Below, one piece after another: positions 1 to 9,079 of a stretch of 64,000 nucleotides of DNA (position 1 is its first letter; every line of letters begins with the position of its first letter). Under the pieces are notes generated by a model. The model did not search any database, had not been told where the DNA came from, and saw only the letters and a list, made by a program, of their open reading frames with translations. Source of the stretch: Pseudonocardia sp. CNS-004. Its GTDB lineage: Bacteria; Actinomycetota; Actinomycetes; Mycobacteriales; Pseudonocardiaceae. The position numbers were made by a program, and so were the translations under genes. Where the stretch lies: the NCBI GenBank assembly GCA_001942185.1, contig MKJV01000090.1, positions 186,001 through 250,000 of the forward strand, written 5' to 3'.

Positions 1-964
1 TCACCGCTGCTGGACAACGTCACGATCGTCCTGCTGGTGGCACCGGTGACGGTCGTGATCTGCAACCGCCTGGACATCCCCGCGCAGCCCTACCTCATCG
101 CGGAGATCCTCGCCTCCAACATCGGCGGCGCCGCGACCCTGGTCGGCGACCCGCCCAACATCATCATCGGCAGCCGGGCCGGGCTGACGTTCAACGACTT
201 CCTCGTGCACATGACCCCGATCGTGGCGATCATCTTCGCCGCGTTCGTGCTCCTCACGAAGGTGCTGTTCCGCAGGTCCTTCCGGTACAACCCGGACCGG
301 GTCGCGAGGTGATGGCGTTGCAGGAGCGGCGCGCCATCACCGACCTCCGGCTGCTGGTCCGCTGCCTCGTGGTGCTCGGGGTGGTGGTCCTCGGGTTCGC
401 CCTGCACACCGTGCTGCACCTCGAACCGTCGCTCGTGGCGCTCGTCGGAGCCGGGATGATGCTCCTGGTGTCGCGCGCCGACACCTACGACACGATGCGC
501 GAGGTGGAGTGGCCCACGCTCGTGTTCTTCTTGGGCCTGTTCGTGATGGTCTCCGGACTGCTGCACACCGGGGTGATCCACGCGATCGGCGAGTACATCA
601 TCGCCACGGTCGGCGACAACTGGCTCGGGGCGGCCACCGCGCTGCTCTTCGGCTCGGCGGTGCTGGGCGCGTTCTTCGACAACATCCCCTACGCGGCGAC
701 GATGGCCCCCATCGTGGAGGGCCTCGTGGCGAGGTGCCCGACCCCGCCACCGGCCAGGCCCTCTGGTGGGCGTTCGCCCTCGGCGCCGACTTCGGCGGCA
801 ACGGCACGGCCGTCGCGGCGAGCGCGAACGTCGTCACCATCGGCATCGCCGCACGCATGGGCCACCCCATCTCGTTCTGGCAGTTCACGCGCTACGGCAT
901 CGTCGTCACGCTGCTGAGCACCGCGATGGCCTGGCTCTACGTCTGGCTGCGCTACTTCAGCTGA
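1..964 (+). CDS. ArsB/SLC13-type ion transporter, C-terminal part
   Basis: The gene enters from the left edge, so its N-terminus is missing. It is an integral membrane carrier of the ArsB/NhaD/citrate-transporter superfamily, which moves arsenite, Na+/H+ or dicarboxylates; the substrate cannot be read here. Family marks are the SPLLDNVTIVLLVAPVT helix at the start, the ILASNIGGAATLVGDPPNII loop, the second-half repeat FFDNIPYAATMAP and GADFGGNGTAVAASANVV. The frame changes twice by one missing base, near 305 and near 730, both within the same string gcgaggtg, and homology continues each time, so I read one gene. It ends convergently with the P450, overlapping by about 8 bases. Confidence 0.85.
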
Positions 965-2173
965 TCCCTCCGCCGGCCGACGCCGCACCGGCAGCCGGCG
1001 TACGCCGTAGGCGATCCGGTCGAACGGGCGCAGCCCGTCGTGCGGCTCCCCCGGGTCGCGCTCGACGGCGAGCCGCGGAAAGCGGCCGAGCAGCTCCTCG
1101 ACGGCGATCCGGGCCTCGAGGCGCGCCAGCGGGGCGCCGAGGCAGAAGTGGATGCCGTGCCCGAAGGAGAGCTGGTCGGGGCCGCGGACGCCGCGGTCGA
1201 GGTCGACCCGGTCGGGGTGGGTGTGGGCGCGTGGGTCGCGGTTGGCCGACAGCACCCACAGCGTCACGACCGCGTCGGCGGGGATCTCGGTGCCGGCGAG
1301 GACGGACGCGCGGGTGGTCATGCGGCCGACCTGGGCGAACGGCGGACGCAGCCGCAGGACCTCCTCGATCAGCGCCGGGATCAGGCCCGGCTCGGCACGC
1401 AGCCGGGACCAGAGCCCCGGCTGCCCGTCGAGGGTGCGGACGATGCTGCCGAGCAGCGCGGTGGTGGTGATGTGCCCGGCGAGCAGCAGGCTCAACGAGA
1501 AGTTGGCGGCCTCGACCTCGGTGAGGGCGCGCCCGTCGACCCGCGCGGCGACCAGCGCGGAGATCAGGTCCTCCCCCGGCGCGTCCGCGCGGGCGCGGAC
1601 CTGGTCGTGGAAGTAGGCCCCGACCGGCGTGAAGATCTCGACCATGCGGGCGCCGAGGTCGGGGTCTGCCGGGTCGGCGATCTGGACGTCGAACAGGGCG
1701 TCCGTCCACGCCCGGAACCTCGCGTGGTCGGAGGCGGGGAGGCCGAGCAGCTCGGAGATCACGGTGACCGGGAGCGGGAAGGCCAGCGCGTCGACGAGGT
1801 CGAAGCGTTCGCCGGTGCGGTCGAGCAGCTCGCGGGCGATCTCCCGGATGCGGGTCTCGAGCGCCGCGACGGTGCGCGGGGTGAACGCCGCGCTCACCGT
1901 CCTGCGCAGCGCGTGGTGCTCGGGTGGGTCGATCTGCGTGAGCATCCCCGGGGTGGCGGCCCCACCGACGGCCCGGTTGATGTTCGAGGAGAAGGTCGTG
2001 GTGTCCCGGAGGGCGGTGCGGACGTCCTCGTGGCGGAAGACGTGCCAGGCACCGAACGCGTCGCGCCACACCGGGTGCTCGTCGCGCATCCGGGCCAGCC
2101 ACGGCAGCACGACGGCGTCGTCGGCCAGGCCGGGGGCGTGCTCACCGGGGAACACCGGCTCGATGGTGGTCAT
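957..2173 (-). CDS. Cytochrome P450
   Basis: Soluble bacterial P450 of about 405 residues that would hydroxylate a small molecule with electrons from a ferredoxin; substrate unknown. Visible marks are IDPPEHHALRR (residues 81-91, C helix), the I-helix AGHITTT (232-238), ExxR (E271/R274) and the haem-binding loop FGHGIHFCLG with Cys344. The I-helix has His where many P450s have an acid (A-G-x-D/E-T-T). The start at 2173 is chosen because GGAGGG lies 5 bases upstream. One base seems missing near 1010: unshifted, the frame runs antisense through the transporter, whereas the shifted frame stops at 957. It is divergent from the TetR gene, which probably controls it. Confidence 0.9.
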
Positions 2174-2185
2174 GTCACCCTCCAT

Positions 2186-2268
2186 TCGCGCTCACTGTTC
2201 GCGAACGCCGTACCCGAAGGTACGCGATGGCGTACGCTGTTCGCAAACGAGGTGACGGGAAGGGTGAG
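2186..2268. promoter_or_regulatory. Divergent promoter/operator region of P450 and TetR gene
   Basis: The spacer holds nested palindromes: TTCGCGAA near 2200, the perfect CGTACC-CGAA-GGTACG near 2210-2226, and GCGTACGC followed by TGTTCGC near 2230-2243. Outer half-sites GCGAAC and GTTCGC face each other. Such arrangement between a TetR gene and its divergent neighbour is the usual place for the repressor operator; binding is inferred. Confidence 0.6.
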
Positions 2269-2913
2269 ATGGAGCCGGACCTGATCTGGATGCGCCCCGG
2301 GAAGGCGGGGGTCGGGCGTCCCGCGACGCGCAGCCGGACCGAGATCACCGAAGCGGCCGTGCGGGTCGCCGACCGCGACGGGCTCGCCGGGGTGTCCATG
2401 CGCAACGTCGCCGCGGAGCTCGGCACCGCGGCCGGCTCGCTCTACCGCTACGTCGAGAACCGCGACGACCTGCTCGACCTCATGGCCGACCACGTCGCCG
2501 CGGAGTACGACCTGCCCGCCCCCACCGGCGACTGGCGCGCCGACCTCGTGACGATGGGCCTGCAGGCCCGCGAGATCCACCGCCGCCACCCGTGGCTGGC
2601 CGAGCTGACCCTGACCCGGCCCGTCGTCGGCCCGAACGGGATCGAGGTCACCGAGCACTTCCTCGCCGTGCTCGCCGAGCACCCGGCCCCCGACGGCGAC
2701 AAGCTGGTCGCGCTGGCGATGCTCACCACGGTCGTCGCCGCGACCGCGCACTCGGAGGCCTCCCCCGTCGACGCGCTGCGCAGCACCCGCTACCTGGCCC
2801 ACGTCGCAGCACAGGGGCGGCACCCCCACCTCGCGGCGCTCGACGTGCGCCCCGCGGAGGGCGACCTGTTCCCGGCCACGCTGGAGCGGATCCTGTGCGG
2901 GCTGCTCGGCTGA
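2269..2913 (+). CDS. TetR family transcriptional repressor
   Basis: A 214-residue DNA-binding regulator. The N-terminal TetR domain starts around residue 21 (TRSRTEITEAAVRVADRDG) and its helix-turn-helix covers about residues 41-63 (VSMRNVAAELG...GSLYRYVENRDDLL). The C-terminal ligand domain resembles the TetR_C group found with antibiotic or xenobiotic genes, with a HPWLAEL stretch. ATG at 2269 is preferred over upstream GTG/ATG codons because gggaagg lies 6 bases before it and because the earlier codons would translate the operator. It is divergent from the P450, so regulation of the P450 and itself by a small molecule is the likely role. Confidence 0.88.
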   Translation: MEPDLIWMRPGKAGVGRPATRSRTEITEAAVRVADRDGLAGVSMRNVAAELGTAAGSLYRYVENRDDLLDLMADHVAAEYDLPAPTGDWRADLVTMGLQAREIHRRHPWLAELTLTRPVVGPNGIEVTEHFLAVLAEHPAPDGDKLVALAMLTTVVAATAHSEASPVDALRSTRYLAHVAAQGRHPHLAALDVRPAEGDLFPATLERILCGLLG

Positions 2914-2917
2914 GCTG

Positions 2918-3245
2918 CTACGCGAGCACCACCAGCGCCGCGGCGCCCGCGGCGACGTAGCCCGCCGCGAGCAGCCTGCGGTGACGGGTCGGCCAACCGA
3001 GATCCGGCCAGCGCCGGATCGCCCCCGCCGCCCCGACACCCACGGCGACGGCGGCGCCCACCCACACCCACGAGAGCGGGGCCGGTGGCGGTGCGACCGC
3101 CCGCACGAGCGCCAGCGCCACGACGGCGTCGACGGTGGAGCCGACGAGCTCGTACCGGCCGGCGCCGCGAACGCCCACGGGACCAGGCGCGCAGCACCTG
3201 TGCCGCGACCACCGCGAGCGCGACCAGCAGGACGAGCGCGCTCAC
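2918..3245 (-). CDS. Small integral membrane protein
   Basis: About 108 residues with three or four hydrophobic stretches (for example the N-terminal SALVLLVALAVVAAQVL and the later WVWVGAAVAVGVGAAGAI). I do not recognise a family. The GTG start overlaps the stop of the upstream serine hydrolase gene (GTGA joint at 3242-3245), which argues for translational coupling. A one-base loss near 3178 splits it: the first part ends in QVLRAWS and the second resumes at VGVRGAGRYELVGSTVDA. It ends 5 bases from the convergent TetR stop. Confidence 0.6.
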
Positions 3246-4357
3246 CGGGCGTCCGCGAGGCGTTCGAGGAGGGTGAAACCGGCCGCGGTGACGTGGTTGG
3301 GGCCCTCCCCGACGGCGGACAGCACGACGACGCCGACCTGCGCCTCGGTGTCGACCCCGAGGAACGCCGTGAAGCCGCCGGTGCCGCCGTTGTGCCACAC
3401 GACGGGTCGGCCGCTGCCCGGCGCGGGGGTGGTGAACCACGCCCAGCCGATCCGGTCGCCGCGCTCCTCGTCGAACGGGGCCTTCGGGGTGACGGCGTCG
3501 CGGCCGGGAGCCTGCCCGGTGAGCAGCGCGCGGGCGAGGATCGCGAGGTCTCCCGCACCGGCCCGCACCCCGCCCGCCGGTGCGATCGCCTCCCCGACCC
3601 ACGCCGAGGCGCGCCGCCCGCCCGCGGTCTCACCGTCGATGTCGCGCGGGCCGAGGTCGGAGGCGGCCACCGGGACGGCCGTGTCGCGCATGCCGAGCGG
3701 GGCGAGGACGCGTTCGGTCAGCAGCTGCGGGTAGGGCGTGCCGGCGGCGGCCGCCAGCGCCGCACCCAGCAGCTCGAACCCCGCGTTGGAGTAGGTGGCG
3801 GGCGGGGCGTCGAGGGCGATGCCGTCGAGCGAGGCGATCCGCTCGGCGGCCGTGGCGCCGTACGGGTTGCCCGCGGTCAGCGACGCCCACCAGTTGCGGA
3901 GGAACCGGCCGGGCGTCGGCGGCTGGGACGGCAGCCCGGAGTGGTGCGTGGCGAGCTGCGCGAGGGTGACGTCGGCGACGGGCCCGCCGACGGTCACGAG
4001 GTCGCCGACCCGCGTGTCTGGCCGGACCTCGCCGCGCTCGATCATGTCCGCGAACAGCAGCCCGGTGAGCGCCTTGCTGATCGAGCCCACCTCGAACCGG
4101 TCGCCGGGGTCGGCGCCGATCACCGCGCTGCGGGTGTCGTGGGGCGTGACCGCGGCGACCGCGAGTGCCGGCCGGTCCTCGCCGACGACCTCGCGGGCGA
4201 GCGCGGCCAGCGCGGCATCTCCGGTGTGGCCGGCCGGGAGCCGGCTCGGCACGGGGCGCAGCGCCAGCCCGGCAGCGAGCGCGAGCAGGGCGCAGACGGC
4301 GACCGTGACGGCGGGCCCGGTCCGGGACCGGGGCACGGGCGGGGCGGTGGTCGGCAC
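3242..4357 (-). CDS. Beta-lactamase-family serine hydrolase
   Basis: About 371 residues, membrane-anchored or secreted. An N-terminal hydrophobic segment (residues 15-34) precedes a class C beta-lactamase/esterase fold. The nucleophile motif SISK is at residues 92-95, the Tyr motif YSN near 171 and the third motif HNGGTGG near 331. Proteins of this set include D,D-peptidases, esterases and beta-lactamase-like enzymes of unknown substrate; nothing here proves antibiotic resistance. GTG at 4357 is taken because GAGGGGAGAT stands just before it; a TTG at 4384 is the alternative. Gene is intact. Confidence 0.85.
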   Translation of the reverse strand: MPTTAPPVPRSRTGPAVTVAVCALLALAAGLALRPVPSRLPAGHTGDAALAALAREVVGEDRPALAVAAVTPHDTRSAVIGADPGDRFEVGSISKALTGLLFADMIERGEVRPDTRVGDLVTVGGPVADVTLAQLATHHSGLPSQPPTPGRFLRNWWASLTAGNPYGATAAERIASLDGIALDAPPATYSNAGFELLGAALAAAAGTPYPQLLTERVLAPLGMRDTAVPVAASDLGPRDIDGETAGGRRASAWVGEAIAPAGGVRAGAGDLAILARALLTGQAPGRDAVTPKAPFDEERGDRIGWAWFTTPAPGSGRPVVWHNGGTGGFTAFLGVDTEAQVGVVVLSAVGEGPNHVTAAGFTLLERLADAR

Positions 4358-4505
4358 ACGATCTCCCCTCGTGGTTCGAGTCAAGCATTACGGATTTACG
4401 GAATATCAGCAAGGACTGCCCTGCCGGGCGAGTCCCGGCACCCATCCGGCCCTGCGACTCCGTGTCCGACGCCGTCACGGTCCGTCACGGGGAATCCTTG
4501 ACGCC

Positions 4506-4988
4506 GTGGCGCGGAGCGAGTTCTTCCAGGACCCGGCCGCGCCGACCGCGCGCCAGGTCACGCCGTCGGCGTTCGCGCTGGTCCGGGACGCAGGCGACCG
4601 ACTCCTGCTGGTGCGCCGGCTCGACTCCGGCAACTGGGAACTGCCGGGCGGCCAGGTCGAGGTCGGCGACACCGCAACCGGCGCACTGCACCGCGAGGTC
4701 GCGGAGGAAGCCGGAGTCACCATCGACGTGCTCGGCACCGCCGGCGTCCACAGCGACCCCGGCTACGTCATCCGCTCGGCGGCCGGGGAGGTCCGCCAGC
4801 CGTTCGTCGTCACCTACCACGCGATCCTCACCCCCGACAGCCCCGCGCCCCGCCCCGACCTGGCCGAGACCAGCGAAGTGGCGTGGATCGACCCGGCCGA
4901 CCTCGACGCCGTCCCGACACATCCGGCGATGCGCCGCTGGATCGACGACGCCCTGCACCAGCGCGACGACCTCCCGCGTTGTGAGTGA
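4506..4988 (+). CDS. Nudix hydrolase
   Basis: A 160-residue enzyme cleaving a nucleoside diphosphate linked to another group. The Nudix box is seen in GGQVEVGDTATGALHREVAE followed by EAGV; the first conserved Glu of GX5EX7REUXEEXGU is Asp here, while the REUXEE part is complete. The C-terminal half (EVAWIDPADLDAVPTHPAM) is usual for small MutT-like enzymes. GTG at 4506 is the best start in frame; no strong ribosome-binding site is seen. It is a single gene, divergent from the serine hydrolase across a 148-base spacer rich in AT for this genome (gattta, gaatatc). Confidence 0.88.
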   Translation: MARSEFFQDPAAPTARQVTPSAFALVRDAGDRLLLVRRLDSGNWELPGGQVEVGDTATGALHREVAEEAGVTIDVLGTAGVHSDPGYVIRSAAGEVRQPFVVTYHAILTPDSPAPRPDLAETSEVAWIDPADLDAVPTHPAMRRWIDDALHQRDDLPRCE

Positions 4989-5039
4989 ACCCACACCTGC
5001 CCGATACCACCCGATCGGGCGACAGTTCGGACACCGACC

Positions 5040-5267
5040 GTGAACACGTCCAAGATCGACTACGTGACGACAGGCGGAGCATTCGACGTGATCGATTTCA
5101 TGGAGGCACGGCCCCGGCTCGTCGCCGAACTGCTCCGCGTCCACGTCGACGACGGCACCGGCCACTGCCGCGGCTGCTCGTGGCGCCAGGCCGCGGTGCC
5201 GATCCACCCGTGCACCATTCGGTGGTACGCCGAACGGGCCGACGAAGGCCTGCAACACCGCCGCTGA
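5040..5267 (+). CDS. Small cysteine/histidine-rich protein
   Basis: About 75 residues from GTG at 5040. It has a CxxC pair inside HCRGCSW and a later HPC, which could bind a metal ion. Actinobacteria encode many such short proteins with HCRGC...HPC spacing and no known job. Codon use matches the neighbours and the frame stays open to a stop just before the next gene. No ribosome-binding site is evident, so an internal start such as the GTG before IDFMEARP is possible. Confidence 0.5.
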   Translation: MNTSKIDYVTTGGAFDVIDFMEARPRLVAELLRVHVDDGTGHCRGCSWRQAAVPIHPCTIRWYAERADEGLQHRR

Positions 5268-5302
5268 CCCGGGGCGGACACCGCACGAACGGGAGGACGG
5301 AC

Positions 5303-5719
5303 ATGGAGGTCGTGGCGGCCGCCGCGTTCACCTGGCTCGGGATGGTGCCGGCGATCTCGTTCCTCGAGGCGCCGCTCAAGTTCCGCGCGCCCGGCGTCAC
5401 CCTGCGCGTGGGCCTCGGCATCGGCCGCGTCGTCTTCACCGCCCTCAACCGGGTGGAGCTGGTGGCGCTGGTCGTCGTCGGGGCGGCGCTGCTGACGGCG
5501 GGCACGCACCCGGCCCCGGTGCTGGTGGCGGCTGCGGTCACCGGCGCGCTCCTCGCGGGGCAGCTCCTGGGCGTTCGGCCGGCGCTGGGCCGGCGCTCGG
5601 ACCGCGTGCTGGCCGGCGAGGACCTCCCCCGATCCCGCACCCACATCTGGTACATCGCACTCGAGGTGGCGAAGGTGCTCGCGCTGCTGGCGCTGGGCAT
5701 CGCCGCCCTCGCGGGGTGA
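5303..5719 (+). CDS. Four-helix integral membrane protein
   Basis: A 138-residue protein with four predicted membrane helices. The N-terminal WLGMVPAISFLEAPLKFRAP and GVTLRVGLGIGRVVFTALN are highly patterned, and I recall very similar small membrane proteins across bacteria, without an assigned role. ATG at 5303 has gggagg at 7 bases. The C-terminal part carries a cytoplasmic loop (GRRSDRVLAGEDLPRSRTHIW) and a last helix. It is intact and lies between two unrelated genes on the same strand. Confidence 0.75.
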   Translation: MEVVAAAAFTWLGMVPAISFLEAPLKFRAPGVTLRVGLGIGRVVFTALNRVELVALVVVGAALLTAGTHPAPVLVAAAVTGALLAGQLLGVRPALGRRSDRVLAGEDLPRSRTHIWYIALEVAKVLALLALGIAALAG

Positions 5720-5774
5720 CCCGGCACCGACGCGCCTACCCTGCGAGACCACCGACCCCTCTGGAGCCGACACC

Positions 5775-6878
5775 GTGATCAACGACGACGAACGCATCGC
5801 CCTGTTCCTCGACTACGAGAACCTGGCGATCGGGGCGCGTGACGGGCTCGGGGTCGTCCCGTTCGACTTCGGACCGGTGGCCGACGCGCTCGCCGAACGC
5901 GGCCGCGTGGTCGCCCGGCGGGCCTACGCCGACTGGTCGGCCTTCGACGAGGACCGCAGGCTGCTGGCGAGGGCGCAGGTGGAGCTCATCGAGATCCCGC
6001 AGCGCATCGGCGGCTCCCGCAAGAACGCCGCCGACATCAAGATGGCGGTCGACGCGATCGAGCTCGCCTTCGCCCGGGGGTTCATCACCACGTTCGCGAT
6101 CGGCACCGGCGACTCCGACTTCACCCCGCTGGTCCACAAGCTGCGGGAGCTCGACAAGCGCGTGATCGGGATCGGCGTGCAGTCCTCGACGTCGGCGCTG
6201 CTCCCGCCCGCCTGTGACGAGTTCCTGTTCTACGACCGGTTGCCCGGTGTCGAGCCGGGGCAGCCGACCCGCCGCGGCCGCAGCCGGGCCCGCCCGCAGG
6301 CGGTACCGGTCGAGGAGCCGGCCGACGCCGCCGTACCGGACGCCGTGCCGGACGCCGTGACACCTGCCGTCGAGCAGCCGGCGCAGTCCGACGACGGCGA
6401 CCCGGCGCAGCTCGTCACGCGCACCCTCGCCGGACTGCAGCGCCACTCCGACGGTCCGGTGCTCGCCTCGCGGCTCAAGCGAGCCGTCCTGCGGAAGGAC
6501 CCCACGTTCGACGAGGCCGACCACGGCTTCCGCGGTTTCGGCGAGCTCCTGCGCCACCTGGAGGGCGAGCACGTCCTCGAGCTGCGTGCCGGCTCGGCGC
6601 AGGGCGACCCCGAAGTGAGCTTCAGCGAGGACGGGTCGGAGGTCGACGAGGCCTTCACGCTGCTCGTCGACGTCGTCCGGCTGCTCCAGGCGTCCGGGCA
6701 ACGACCCCAGCTCAGCGGGCTCAAGGACAAGCTGCGCAAGCGGCGGCCGGGCTTCAGCGAGAAGCGCTACGGCTTCAACACCTTCCTGTCCTTCGCCAAG
6801 GCCGCCCGGGCCCGCAACCTGATCGGCATGGTGTGGGACCAGGACACCAACGAGTACCTGCTGCACATCCCCGACTGA
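5775..6878 (+). CDS. NYN-domain nuclease with C-terminal OST-HTH/LOTUS domains
   Basis: A 367-residue intact protein. Residues 1-150 form an NYN (PIN-like, LabA/DUF88) domain with the acidic positions expected of a metal-dependent RNase: LFLDYEN (D13), the Asp of AADIKMAVDAIE, and GTGDSDF. A low-complexity Ala/Pro/Asp linker follows (about 165-210). Two winged-helix modules of OST-HTH/LOTUS type come next, DGPVLASRLKRAVLRKDPTF...GFRGFGELLRHLE and QRPQLSGLKDKLRKRRPGF...YGFNTFLSFAKAA; such modules bind RNA, including G-rich RNA in other systems. GTG at 5775 is the only reasonable start. RNA decay or RNA-targeted defence is possible, but the neighbours give no hint. Confidence 0.88.
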   Translation: MINDDERIALFLDYENLAIGARDGLGVVPFDFGPVADALAERGRVVARRAYADWSAFDEDRRLLARAQVELIEIPQRIGGSRKNAADIKMAVDAIELAFARGFITTFAIGTGDSDFTPLVHKLRELDKRVIGIGVQSSTSALLPPACDEFLFYDRLPGVEPGQPTRRGRSRARPQAVPVEEPADAAVPDAVPDAVTPAVEQPAQSDDGDPAQLVTRTLAGLQRHSDGPVLASRLKRAVLRKDPTFDEADHGFRGFGELLRHLEGEHVLELRAGSAQGDPEVSFSEDGSEVDEAFTLLVDVVRLLQASGQRPQLSGLKDKLRKRRPGFSEKRYGFNTFLSFAKAARARNLIGMVWDQDTNEYLLHIPD

Positions 6879-6975
6879 GTCCGCCGGAACAGCCGTGGCG
6901 GGCGCGGGCGCCCATCCCCCCACTACGCCGGCGATATGAGACTCCTGCCGCCCCGGCGAGATCCCGGGCGACGGC

Positions 6976-7371
6976 TCAGGCGTGCCCCTCCTGCTGCTGG
7001 GCCTCCGGCTGCCGCGCCTCCTGCTCGGCGACCTCGCGGCGCACCGCGTCCATGTCGACGGCCCGTACCTGACCGATGAGGTCCTCGAGGGCCGCGGCGG
7101 GCAGCGCACCGGGCTGTGAGTAGAGCACGACGCCGTCCCGCACCGCCATCAGCGTCGGGATCGACGAGATGCCGAACGCCTGCGCGAGCTCGGTCTGCGC
7201 CTCGGTGTCGACCTTGCCGAACGTGATGTCCTCGTGGGTCTGCGACGCCTGCTCGAACACCGGGGCGAACTGGCGGCAGGGGCCGCACCAGGACGCCCAG
7301 AAGTCGACGAGCACCGTCCCGTCCACGACGATGTCGTTGAAGTTCTCGGTGGTCAGTTCGATCGTGGCCAT
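6976..7371 (-). CDS. trxA: Thioredoxin
   Basis: A 131-residue cytosolic disulfide reductase with the classical active site WCGPC (C29 and C32), the cis-proline loop SIPTL and the FGKVDTEAQ strand. Residues after about 108 form an extra acidic and Gln-rich tail (QEARQPEAQQQEGHA), longer than typical TrxA and likely disordered. ATG at 7371 gives the normal N-terminus; the GTG 15 bases upstream is an alternative. It is divergent from the FAD monooxygenase across 134 bases. Gene is intact. Confidence 0.92.
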   Translation of the reverse strand: MATIELTTENFNDIVVDGTVLVDFWASWCGPCRQFAPVFEQASQTHEDITFGKVDTEAQTELAQAFGISSIPTLMAVRDGVVLYSQPGALPAAALEDLIGQVRAVDMDAVRREVAEQEARQPEAQQQEGHA

Positions 7372-7505
7372 GCGTCGTCCAACCACACCCGTCTGCGGTG
7401 TGTTCCGCGGCGGCGTCCGTGGCGGGCCGGATCCGTACCGGCCACGGAGAACTCGGTATCCACTACCGATCCGGCGGCCTGGGTCGGGCGAGCAGGCTCC
7501 CGGCC

Positions 7506-9064
7506 ATGCATCACCACACCACCGACGTGCTCGTCGTCGGGGCCGGCCCGGCCGGCCTCGCCACCGCGCTCACCGCGCTGCGCCACGGCGCCCGCGTCCT
7601 CGTCGTGGAGCGGCGGGCGGGGACCTCGACCGTGCCGCGGGCCACCGGGGTGAGCACGCGGACGATGGAGCTCTTCCGGTTCTGGGGCGTCGACCGCGCG
7701 GTCCGCGCAGGCGCCGTCGACTGCGACCCGCGCGTCGCGGTCACGCACACGCTCGCCGCCGAACCGGACGAGCTCGTGCGGTTCACGTACCCGTCGGTCC
7801 GGGAGGCGCTCGCCGTCAGCCCGGCCTACCCGGCGATCTGCGCGCAGGACCACATCGAGCCCGTCCTCGCCGCCGAGGTCCGCCGGCTCGGCGGCGAGGT
7901 CCGGTTCGGCACGGCGTTGACGGCCCTGCGCAGCACACCGGAGGGCGTGCGCGGCACGCTCGGCCCGGCCGGGACGGTGTGGGCCCGGTACGTGGTGGGC
8001 GCGGACGGCCCGCGCAGTGCTGTCCGCACCGGGGCGGGGATCGGCTGGGAGCACCTGGGCTCGCTCGGCGAGTTCGTCAACGTGCTCTTCCGCCCGGATC
8101 TCTCCGCGCTGCTGGGCAGGCGGCTGCCGGGGATCGTCTTCGTGACGCACTCCGACGCGGAGTGCGTGCTGGTGCCGGTCGGGGCGGGCCGCTGGACCGC
8201 GACGCGACGCTGGGCCCCCGAGCTCGGCGAGAGCGCCGCGGACTACACGCCCGCCCGCTGGACCGAGCTGCTGCGCACCGCCACGGGGATCCCCGGGCTT
8301 TGTCCCGAGCTCCTCGCGACCGGCGCGTTCACGATGGCCGCGGACGTCGCGACGGCCGTCCGGTCCGGCCCGGCATTCGTGATCGGCGACGCCGCGCACC
8401 GAATGACGCCGATGGCCGGGATCGGCATGAACACCGCGATCCACGACGGGCACGAGCTGGGCTGGCGGCTCGCGTGGGCCGTCCGCGGCATCGCGGGCGA
8501 CGCGCTGCTCGACAGCTACGCGGCCGAACGCGAGCCGCTCGGCCGGGCGCTGGCCGCCCGCTCGCTGCTCCAGGAGCGGCAGCCGGAGGACGGTCTGCCC
8601 ACCGACCTGGGCCGTACCTACCGCTCCCCGGTCATCGTCGACGACGGCGCGGCGCCCGCGCAGGGGCACGTCCGCACGGCCCGGCCCGGTGAGCGCGCCC
8701 CGCACGTCTGGGTGCGCCGGCACGGGCGGCGGGCGAGCGTCCTCGACCTGTTCGAGGACCGGATGACCGTGCTGGCCGGGCCGCGAGGCGCGGGCTGGGC
8801 GGGGGCGGTGCGCGGGGACGGGACCGTCCCGCTGCAGGTGCTGGTGGCCGGGCGGGATCTCCCGACCCGCGCGGCGCCCTGCGTGCCGCGTACCGGTTGG
8901 GCCCGGAGTCGGCCGTGCTGGTGCGTCCGGACGGGATCGTCGCCTGGCGGCACGACGGGCCGTGCGACGACCCCGGTGCCGCCCTGGCGCACGCGGTCGG
9001 CACGGCCCTGGGCACGTCCACCTCGGTGGTGGCACAGCCGCTCTCCCGCAAGGATGTTGCGTGA
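7506..9064 (+). CDS. FAD-dependent aromatic monooxygenase
   Basis: About 520 residues, flavoprotein hydroxylase of the PheA/TetX/MhpA type acting on a phenolic or polyketide-like ring with NAD(P)H. The dinucleotide-binding motif GAGPAGLATA is near residue 12, the DG motif VGADGPRS near 160 and the flavin motif IGDAAHRMTPMAGIGMNTAIHD near 295. One missing base near 8870 moves the C-terminus to another frame, where RPDGIVAWR, a hallmark of these enzymes' C-terminal thioredoxin-like domain, is found before the stop at 9064. It faces the LuxR gene with stops 16 bases apart. Confidence 0.9.
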
Positions 9065-9079
9065 CGGGTGCGTTCCAGG

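Noticed and set aside
689..956. C-terminal extension of the first P450 running antisense through the transporter gene
   Set aside because: The extension is a shadow of the transporter coding sequence. A single missing base near 1010 gives a normal stop at 957.
3242..4357. Antibiotic beta-lactamase
   Set aside because: The SxxK/YxN/HxG set also fits esterases and D,D-peptidases, and there is no regulator or context pointing to resistance.
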